A stretch of 64,000 nucleotides of DNA from Limnephilus marmoratus (Eukaryota; Arthropoda; Insecta; Trichoptera; Limnephilidae). Position numbers and translations under genes: made by a program. The notes below the pieces were generated by a model that was given only the letters and a program-made list of their open reading frames with translations, ran no database searches and was not told where the DNA came from. Positions 55,730-64,000 of this stretch are shown here, one piece after another; the stretch's first letter is position 1, and every line of letters starts with the position of its first letter. The DNA lies in NCBI GenBank assembly GCA_917880885.1, contig OU862919.1:10992001-11056000 (forward strand), written 5' to 3'.

Positions 55730-58700
55730 TGTGATGGTTCACCCCCCCCCCTAATTGAAAACTTTAAAAATATTTCTTCTTCTCGTGCGTTCATATCTCC
55801 GGTTGGTAGATCTTCCTCTCGTACCTACTGAATGATTCGCCATTAATGTTTTGAATCATGACTTATTTTTCCCACCCCTGTGACTGAACACAGTAAAAGG
55901 TAGTTTTCCGGGAAATTCTTACAATAAACCCTTTTCTCCACGTTGTGTGATTTTTTTTTTCGGAGCACCTAGAACATCTAGGATAGGTATTTAATGTCTT
56001 TTGTGGTAACTTTCGGTTCTTTTAAGGTAAGGTGTGGAAGAATAACTCTGTATCTCTTAGACGTCTGAAGGACACGCCCTGTCTAAACTATCCTGAATTT
56101 GTCTCACATAATGAGCACTGTTGTTATTACTCTCGCTAGGCTATAAAATTGATCTCTCCCCCTCTACGTCCTAATAAGTTTTAATGTACGTACCTGGAAT
56201 GTTTCATTTCATGTGGATAATTGGCGAATTCTCTGCACCGCTCTCCATGGCTAGATGCTATACATAATCGTGATAATATGTTCTGTTGTTAGTAAACACA
56301 AACTTATACCTAGGATGGAAGTATAAGGACGGGATAGAGGATAAAATGGATGCGATGTGGAAGGAATTTTTTTGCAAGCAAATACTGGCTCCTCCACTTG
56401 ACCAAGTTGACTAGGTGGTCAGCTCTCAGAACACGACCCTCCGACCAATGCATGATGAGGCTATACCCATGGCACCCGGAAAATCTCTTGACGATAAACC
56501 AGATACCCGGACCCCTCCATAACAGAAGAAGAACGGCATGCCTTCAAACCTTTCCCAGACAACTCCAGTATCGAACACCTCCGGAACTACTTTACTGGCT
56601 CTAGAAGGGGTAATCTATTTCGTCCCTTATCAAGACTCTACTCACGGTACAAAGTGGCGTAAGCTTGTGACAGGCAGATCCTTCTCCCACGTGACCGACC
56701 TAGCGTTACAGACCACCTCTGGAAACCGACTTATCCCCACCCTTGTAAGAGATACGTTTGCTTCCAGGTCGATAGGATTAAAAAATGTGATGATGCTGCA
56801 GGAATCTCTCCACAAGAGCCATGCCTATGCCTCCATCCACACTACCTTGCCGGTAACTCGAGATGCTTTTGGTCAAGACGCCTCCGTCAGCGAACCATGT
56901 CCTTTCATACTGATGGCATCTCATTTCATACGACCTGTTGCGCCCATCCGCTCGACATAGTTCCGCGAAAGGGAATTGCTTCCAGCACCTCGCGAGACCC
57001 GATCAGTCTATGGTGAGCATCCTCCAACATGACAATGCAGAAAGACCCTTACCGGGGGACCACCAATTTTCCACATAATGTGTGGCCTCGGTGTTCGTCA
57101 TCAAATTGCCCAGTCCTAAAGATTTAAAAAAGCGTAATTCAAGAAGTAGGGATTCAGCAGAGTACCTGTTAGTTTTATTTGTTTCATAGTTTAAAACCGT
57201 GAATCTGCTCCACTGCTCCCTTGTCTAAAGATGTTCAGCTGCTCGCCCTTCAGTAATCGCCTTCAATTTGATATGTCGTACTCTCGAGACGCTCCCCATT
57301 TGGTTGACTGTATTCTCTATGTCAGGTTCATTTTTTGTGTCAGCTCGGCATCAGCCGTGTGCCGAGAAAAGGTCACTGTCCAGGGTGATAACTGGTAACA
57401 TCTGTGAAATACGCCTAGTACCTATTCTGGGATAAAAGTACATCAATCTATTCGATACAGACACTCATGCAATTAACTGTTTAAGATTCGCGTTCTATTC
57501 ACACCACCCGGCAATCAGCAGGACCTGTAATTTAAATATAGATTCTTTAACTCACCCATACGTAATTGTTTAATTCTCCGGTCGGGAAAACACGACCAAT
57601 TGTATCTTAATTACGTATCCTGTAGACCTGTACCTATGGAGAAAACACAAAGGCCCCTCCCTACGATTTCCTAAATTTTTGTACGACGAGGCCTAACGTA
57701 ACCTTAGATTTACGATTAAATTTAACCCCCTCCCCTTATAGTCTGAATTTGATTGGAGGTATCTTTATCGCTTCAGTCTGACTATCTCGCAATTGTAATG
57801 TACTCCTGTTGTCCGACGTTTGAAGACTACTTCAAATATACCTATCGTCCCTCTTTAAATATGTGTGCTCTCTAAGGTTAAATTACCGCTTGTTACATCT
57901 TCGTATCGAAACCACTAGATTGAACGTTTTCATAGATTATTATTATTATTGTTTTATTTCTAACTATTCGGAATACATTTTTTTTTTTTCCATTTCAAGA
58001 GAACGATTGTTTGATCGTAATTAAGATTTTTTTTTATATCCTATTATTATTTCTGATTTAAAACCCGCAATTTTATTATTATCATTTATTTGCCGACACC
58101 GTTTAAATTGTAGTAATACTGAAGTTTTTATTATTAGATCACGCTTGTTTAAACCGAATTAATAACTGTTATTACAACTCGATATTCTCACTGTTCTTAA
58201 ATAATTTCACTAACCTTTTAAAGTTCCTAAAAGCTTTTCACCACTGGCTCGTACCCCTTTCCCTGAATCTAATTGAATAACACCTTGCACAAAATCCACT
58301 GAAGTTAGCTCGACAATCCACCGAACGTTTTTTCGCTAAGTCTTCGAAAAATTCCAAAACACTCCCCGGTTCGCGCGCTTTTGGTCAGCCTTTTCTTACG
58401 AGATCTCACAGTCAACTCCCTACTTGCTTTTCTTATCATCGTACAAGGTCTTAATGTAGGTACTGTAATTTTAAAACCCCTTTTTCTCTAAGCTGCATTG
58501 TGGGAAGATCTTCTCTCACGTCCTGTGGCCCCTTACCAGACTATTGCGCAATCATAACTACCAACACCCCCCCTAACTATACACGGTAACGTCAGACCTA
58601 CTTTATATTTAAAAAGCCTCCTTTCAAAACTGCATTTCTAGCTTTCGACTGACTGTACATTTATTATCTAAACTCTAATTATTCTGGCTAAAACTTCTCA

Positions 58701-60206
58701 ACCGAATTACCACCATTTTTCCACTATTTTTATTATTATCATTATTTTATTCGTTGCACTGTCCTTAAATGAAGGATGGAATGTTTTCTACGGGATTATT
58801 ATTATGATCCGGGACCATTGTCGTTACTCAAGACAAATATTTATTGTTATATTTTTGTCTCTACATAATGAATGATAAGTTGCAATTATTATTTATGTAA
58901 CCAATCTATTATGTGATTACATTTCAATGTAGGCCTGTTTACGAGAATTATAAGTCGACTTATAATTTACGGCCTCAACACGGCTAGTCCAGTGGCGGAT
59001 TATTGGGAAAACCTATATTATAACCGTTTTATATTCTTCACTTATCTAGTGTTCGTATTTAGGGTTTTCGGTTGATATCCCTTTTTGTACTTATGTAATT
59101 TTAAAACCACTGTAAGCATTAACACTGAGTATTTTTTATTATTATCTCGCAGATCTCGTTCAATAAGGATATTATTGTTATTATTATTAATTATGACAGG
59201 AGTCCAATACTTTAATAAGTCTCTATTCCCAAATTTAAATGTTTATCGCGCGGCAATCGCGAATTTTAACAACGATTATCTTTATTAAGTAACACAACAC
59301 CGAACTTCTTTATCTTACACCATAAATGCAAAATCTTCACTGAAGTTAGTTTTAACAAACACTTCTCGTTTTCGCTAAGTCCACAGCGAGCCACAACACT
59401 CTTTTCGAAATTCCACGACCAGCCTCTTCTCCGACTCAAGGATGTCTGCCTAATCTACCCTCTTTCCAACTCGCATGTCCCATGTCAAACCTACCTTCCA
59501 ACGTTTTTTACATTAATTTATCACTCATAAATTCTCACAGTTATGCGAACTGCACTTCAGGAAAAATACTTGAATTTGCACATAATTTAAAGTTCTGACA
59601 GGACATTAATTTTTATTAGTTTCACTAATTACTTTCTTGAATCTCGTACACGTAAAATCAAGAGATAAATTCAGCTTTAATGTATCGATCTTGACAACCC
59701 ACTCAAATACAAGGGATCGAACACATTTTTCATCTGCGTTATCTAAATAACCCAAAATCCAAACCGAAACCTTAGGGTTTTGTCACTAGCGTAACCTATT
59801 ACTTACCAGACTCGCCGATTTCAGCCGTGAAACCAACTGTCGTCAATTCCCTCGTGCTCCTCATAAAAATGTGATTTATGACCAGGTTAGAAGTGTTTTT
59901 ACCACTTAAAATAACTATCCCCTAAAACGTGGGACAATATTTTGTTCTAAATCCACCAAGAGGCATCAGGTTTGGCCCTTTCCTGTGATTGATGGGACGC
60001 CCCTAATATGGTTCGATATTTATTCTGATTTGTTGAACGCTTTCGTTACCCTAGTAGATAAATCCTTCTTCGAAAGGCCAGCCCCAATTGCTGCAGACCC
60101 CTTTAATTCCACTATCGAATCTACCCCACCGGTGTTGGTAGTATGCTCATATTTGTTATAAGGAAAAAATTATTTGCCAACCATTTGACAAAGCAGGTTC
60201 ATCACA
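55730..60206. repeat. Right LTR, 4477 bp
   Basis: Near-identical to 49201-53678. The offset is constant (6527, then 6528 after the T-run), showing no other indels. Confidence 0.85.
56538..56960 (+). CDS. Unknown 140-residue ORF inside the right LTR
   Basis: Residue-for-residue identical to the ORF at 50011-50433. See that entry. Confidence 0.35.
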   Translation: MPSNLSQTTPVSNTSGTTLLALEGVIYFVPYQDSTHGTKWRKLVTGRSFSHVTDLALQTTSGNRLIPTLVRDTFASRSIGLKNVMMLQESLHKSHAYASIHTTLPVTRDAFGQDASVSEPCPFILMASHFIRPVAPIRST

Positions 60207-60210
60207 ATCT

Positions 60211-60890
60211 ACACTGAATTATATATATATATATTTTAATTGCTGCTTTGTCCTGTTTTTTTTTTTCTTTTCTTAAATATTCCAGTTTACATTCTGTTAC
60301 TTTTATGTTTCTAAATACCTATCTGTGAACATTAATAATTGGTCTGTTTTTTTGTTATCCTCTTTTGTATTATTATGTTATTAAGACTGTTTATGTTCCT
60401 TAAATAAATAAATACATGAGTTGTTAACAATATATTTTAATTATTAATATTTGCATTTAAAAAATTTTTATTTCCATTTTTCTTTAAAATATTATTATTT
60501 TGTTTTTCTCTCTTAATTTTTCAACCTAATTTTATTTATGTTTTAATTTTATTTATGTTTTAATTTATATATTTGTACAGAATACACGAGCTCTTAACAC
60601 TAAATCTTATTCTTAGTTTCTGTGTTTCAACATTTTAATTTTCATTTTTATTTCAATTATTCTTTAAAATACGATTTTTTTCTTTATTTTTCACTTACTT
60701 TTATGCATTTCTTAACTTTTATTTAGTATGTTTATTATCTGTTTCAATAGAATAGTATTTTTTAATTCCTATATAAAATATTAAATGTATGACCACAACA
60801 CAGGCATTAGCCTAGCGTGGTAACCAAAAAAAAACAAAAATCTGTAACAAATAAAATATTATGAAATAAAAATAAATAAATAATTCTCAT
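60211..60890 (+). mobile_element. LINE 3' UTR-like sequence with A-rich tail
   Basis: T/A-rich, with 'cacaacacaggcattagcct' (hairpin-like) and an AAATAAAAATAAATAAATAA tail at about 60866-60885, as in the tails at 9432 and 25557. No coding part is left. Confidence 0.45.
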
Positions 60891-60947
60891 ATCGAAATTT
60901 CGACCGAGTCCGTATAAATAAGGCTATATCTCTCTCTCTCTCTGGTT

Positions 60948-62027
60948 TCAATCGTGGGATTGGTTTGCAGCAATTTCATCTATACGTTTCTTCCACTCTT
61001 CCCTGTCTTGTGCGGCTCTTTTGAAGTCTGCATATGATGAGCAGCGCACGTCCACCAGCAGGTCCTCCAGGTACTCTCGGCGTGGGCGACCCCTAGAGTT
61101 TGTCCCCTCGGTCATACCCTCCATTATGGCATGCAAGAGGCCTTCTTGTCTTATTACATGGCCGATCCATCTTGCGCGCCTTTCGGACAAGGTCCTGAAC
61201 AGGTGCCTTCCTCCTTCGTTTCTTTGGAGAACCTCCTCGTTTGTGATGTGGTCTCTCCAGGAAATTCCTAATAGTTTTCTATAGGAGCACATCTCAAAAG
61301 CCTCTAGTCTCCGTTTATCTCTTTCGGATAGGCACCATGTTTCGCAGCCGTACATCAAGATACTCCATACATAGGTCTTGATGAGGAGTATTCTCAGTTT
61401 TAGGTCTATATTATTCGATTGTATTATTTTCGACCTTTTATTGAATGCAAGCCTAGCCTTATGTGTACGGCTGTCGACCTCGCTCTTAGACCGACCATCC
61501 CATGTTATTTTGCTCCCGAGGTATACAAACTCCTTGGTGTTCTTTAGTGGAAATCCTGACTTCTCTACTCTCATCTGATGTTGCGTTCGGCCTACAGTCA
61601 GCAGCTTTGTTTTATCTTTATTTATCTTCATGTTGTAATTATTTTGAAGAATGCTTTGCATGATTGTTAAGGCCTCTTGCAGTTCTTCTTCGCTTTCAGC
61701 AACCATAGCAATATCGTCAGCATACCTTATCATATCCACCTTTTGCCGGTGTATCTTTACACCTTTTCTGTGACTCATTCTCTCTCTCAAGTCATCAATT
61801 CCACTTTGTATATCAGCGTTAAAAAGAACAGGTGACAGAGAGCATCCCAGTCTCACCCCTTGTCATATATCTTTTGCATCATTGTCACATCTAATTATAG
61901 CGGCCTCATTCTTGTATAGCGCCTGGATTATTCGTCTAACTCTATATTTGATGTCAATTCTCTTCAGAATCTCGAAGAGTCTTTTCCATTCGACTTTGTC
62001 GAAAACCTTCTCCAGGTCTATGAATTA
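60948..62027 (-). pseudogene. RTE-like LINE reverse transcriptase, second copy
   Basis: Minus-strand frame of 302 residues (61856-60948): GCSLSPVLFNADIQ, MIRYADDIAMVAES (catalytic YADD), VYLGSKITWDGRS, SILMYGCETWCLSERDKRR, ARWIGHVIRQEGLL, GRPRREYLEDLLVDV. Upstream, an in-frame TGA (61865-61863) with a small deletion precedes GVRLGCSL, and KVEWKRLFEILKRID lies beyond it to about 62027, where the copy is truncated. About 90% identical to 21102-22355, in inverse orientation. A GA-repeat tail and AGGCTATAT on both sides (60921-60929, 62039-62047) mark the insertion. Confidence 0.9.
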
Positions 62028-62047
62028 GGTCTATAATTAGGCTATAT

Positions 62048-62579
62048 ATAAATCTATTGTTCCACAGGAGTGAATTTTGTGACATTGTCCATTAAAAAGG
62101 ATTGAATAGATAAATTGAACTCTTGTTCATTAACTTCGTAATAATAATAAACGCTATTGAAGGATTAATTTATAAGGTGACTTAATCATTCAAACATTTT
62201 TTTATTTCTTACATCGAAATTTCGACGGACTAACCATAAATTAGATTATCTTCAATCTATTGTTCCACAGGAGTGTACTTCGTAGCGTTTTCATGAAAAA
62301 AAATGGTTTTGATTTCTAGTAAATTTTAAATTAACATTTTTTTCGTGTAATTTATGAGAAACTCGCTCTCGTAAAAAATTAACAGATTTTCTGATAACCT
62401 ACTTTATGTGGGGCACGTTATTCTTTCTGTATTCAGATACTGAAATTATATTAGGCCTCACGACCACTTCAAATGCTGATTGCTTCTTTAGTATCAAATA
62501 TGCAAATTGGTGTGTATTTCAGGCAGAATTTTTGCACACGAGCATAATACATTTCCGCGTTCTCGATTGAGCTTTAAAT
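62048..62579. other. Host repeat interrupted by the RTE copy
   Basis: 'tctattgttccacaggagtg' occurs at about 62055 and 62257, and 'tcgaaatttcgac' at 60896 and 62215. So the target was a tandemly duplicated unknown repeat. Confidence 0.5.
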
Positions 62580-62705
62580 TTAATTTAAAGAGCCCATACT
62601 ATATTAAAGTATTTTATTTTTAACTTGATGAGTAAAACCTCAAATTGTAATATTTAATTAATGAAGACAATATTAGCGACACTCAACCGAAAATCTGAAA
62701 CAGAA
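62580..62705 (-). mobile_element. SINE family 3 body, left arm of an inverted pair
   Basis: The minus strand carries 'gattttcggttgagtgtcgc', 'attgtcttcattaattaaat' and 'gaggttttactcatcaagtt', matching 19360-19490 and the body following the head at 63061. Confidence 0.65.
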
Positions 62706-62744
62706 AAATCAGAAAACGATACTGTCAAATTCATATTAGGATTC

Positions 62745-62840
62745 CAAGGTGTGTCCGTATCTTTTTCTGATTTTTCTGTTTTAGATTTTCGATCGAGTAT
62801 CGCTTATATTATCTTCCTTAATTAAATAAATAAATATTTA
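62745..62840 (+). mobile_element. SINE family 3 body, right arm of an inverted pair
   Basis: 'tctttttctgatttttctgt' and 'gattttcgatcgagtatcgc' pair with the left arm over about 65 bp. The spacer is about 40 bp, so the transcript could form a long hairpin. Confidence 0.65.
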
Positions 62841-63069
62841 TCCTAGACTTGTAGAAAAGTTAAAAGGTGTCGCATATTAAATAAAAATTGATAAATTTAT
62901 CCAAGGCACTATTTAGATAGCATTTAGTTCGAGTTGAATCTTGCAATCGTACATAAAAATGGCAGCCAATATAAATATGCATATAAATATGCAATATAAT
63001 ATGCAGAAAATGAAGATAATATTCGTAGTTCTTAGTTGCAGTATGATGCAGTTAAATGTGACCGAATCG

Positions 63070-63205
63070 GATAGGGTTACATTAGCTCATCGGTAGAGCT
63101 CCGCCCCGGCAAGGGAAAGATGGGTTCTTAGATTTGATCATAACTTTTTTTTTATTTTTTCAGATTTTTGATTGAGTGTGGCTAATATTGTCTTCATTAA
63201 CAGAA
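63070..63205 (+). mobile_element. SINE family 3 with tRNA-like head
   Basis: The tRNA-like head has A-box-like TTAGCTCATCGGTAGAGC and a degraded B-box (GGTTCTTAGATTTGATC). Then T-rich sequence and the family body 'agatttttgattgagtgtgg...attgtcttcatta'. Too degenerate for a functional tRNA. Confidence 0.6.
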
Positions 63206-63778
63206 AAACTTTACCCTTTAACGCACTTTTCCACAAATGATTACCTAGTCAATCCACGTTATGCACTTGCACTATATAAGTATAATAAGTACAAAATAAT
63301 AAGAACAACATGTCAAAGAGACCAAATGGGAAAATAATTCACCGACTCCAGATATTTTCATATCAGAGGGTTCGGCTCGGTGGAACTCCTAATTGGACCT
63401 ATAAATCCTACCGATCCCTCAATATAAATATTTAAAAAATCTTTTGTAATTCTACATGTATTCAAAATGACTGATTTTTGCATTTTTATATATAAATTCT
63501 TTGACAAATCTAATATGCCTAAATTTTGAATGAGAGAGCTAGATATAATGCCAGAAGCCGAAATAACAAATAGTAATATTTTTATTGTCTGAGAATGCCA
63601 AATTCTTTTAACTCATTTCCTAAATCTGTATATTTTATTAATAAATAAAAAATTAAAATACATATTTTTTAAAGTATATTAATTCTCTGTGGTTTGTTTT
63701 CAGCTTTTGTCGGTTCCATCTAGGTATATCAAAATTTTACGGCGTAATGAATATGTCACAATGAAACCTATTTGGTAA
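63206..63778. other. No recognised feature
   Basis: AT-rich, no homology or repeat partner. Confidence 0.35.
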
Positions 63779-63835
63779 TGCCATTATCCCACTGGATCTG
63801 GGCAGTTGGGACCCTTGTGTGTAATTCATAAATAG
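63779..63835 (+). mobile_element. SINE family 1 3'-end fragment
   Basis: 'gggcagttgggacccttgtg' matches the SINE end ('gagcagttgggactcttgtg'), preceded by a diverged 'cactggatctgg'. The rest is missing. Confidence 0.55.
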
Positions 63836-64000
63836 TATACAACCAAAAAACAGCTTACGAAATGATAGACATGACAGATTTTTGCAAGCTAATGAAATGA
63901 AAGAAGATAAAAGATAATTTTTTGACTGAGCGTAGCGAAGTCTTTTTTAACGCGCAATTTTGTCCCTTTTGTCTGTATATTCTTTGTTCGTTTGGTCCGA

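Larger units (their letters stand above)
49201..60206. mobile_element. LARD-like non-autonomous LTR retrotransposon, 11.0 kb
   Basis: Two direct repeats of 4478 and 4477 bp (49201-53678, 55730-60206) begin TGTGATGG and end CATCACA, so the termini are inverted as in LTRs. ATCT flanks the whole (49197-49200, 60207-60210). By eye the repeats differ by one substitution (51893 A, 58421 T) and two homopolymer lengths (C-run 12 vs 10; T-run 11 vs 12). The interior (53679-55729, 2051 bp) encodes no gag or pol. This fits a large retrotransposon derivative mobilised in trans. Orientation is unsettled: the only purine-rich stretch next to an LTR is TAGGGAGG on the minus strand at 53688-53681, which favours minus. 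Confidence 0.8.

Noticed and set aside
49201..60206. Tandem segmental duplication or assembly artefact as explanation for the 4.5 kb repeats
   Set aside because: TG/CA inverted termini coincide exactly with the repeat borders and a 4-bp ATCT duplication flanks the pair; an LTR element is the better reading, though read support should be checked.
1..64000. CRISPR arrays, bacterial operons or a host gene cluster
   Set aside because: No regularly spaced short palindromic repeats, no operon-like gene packing; all homology is to eukaryotic mobile elements.

Overview
This window looks like repeat-dense, AT-rich, intergenic or heterochromatic DNA of an arthropod, most likely an insect. The reasons are the mix of element types (I/R1-like LINEs with RNase H, RTE-like and CR1/Jockey-like LINEs, Penelope-like tails, a Ty3/gypsy element with a Lys-type primer site, tRNA-derived SINEs) and an arthropod-type initiator (TCAGT) in one promoter-like segment. 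I cannot name the species. I found no convincing host protein-coding gene, true tRNA, rRNA or CRISPR. Every protein with recognisable homology comes from a transposable element.

Layout. 1-24 kb is a patchwork of LINE fragments and SINEs. It includes a LINE inserted into another LINE (6.5-9.4 kb), dispersed repeats, a MITE of 425 bp with a TTA target duplication (16.2-16.6 kb), a head-to-head SINE pair (18.3-18.9 kb) and an RTE-like reverse transcriptase ORF that is still open (21.1-22.4 kb). At 11.6-11.9 kb on the minus strand lies what looks like an orphan heat-shock promoter: a long in-phase array of HSF half-sites, a TATA box and an initiator.

24,251-39,680 is one apparently full-length I/R1-like LINE with a 7-10 bp target duplication (CGTAATT core). 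Three later insertions have blown it up to 15.4 kb: a 3' fragment of about 0.5 kb in ORF1, a 5'-truncated LINE of 1.08 kb in the endonuclease domain, and an 8.3 kb gag-only Ty3/gypsy-like LTR element at the start of the RNase H domain. The LTR element itself carries a SINE. Its LTRs are nearly identical, so it is recent.

39.7-49.2 kb is again LINE, SINE and Penelope-like debris. It includes an in-frame chimera of two LINE clades flanked by an 11-bp duplication.

49,201-60,206 is the most unusual object: an 11 kb element with two almost identical direct repeats of about 4.48 kb that start TG, end CA and are flanked by ATCT. Between them is a 2.05 kb interior with no recognisable gene. This is the architecture of a LARD (large non-autonomous LTR retrotransposon), with unusually long LTRs for an insect and a young insertion age. 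60.2-64 kb holds a LINE 3' tail, a second RTE-like copy in inverse orientation, an inverted SINE-body pair and a tRNA-like SINE head.

The non-autonomous elements here (SINEs, gag-only element, LARD-like element, MITE) must have been moved by machinery encoded elsewhere in the genome. No complete autonomous element is visible in the window. All similarity judgements are by eye from sequence and translation.
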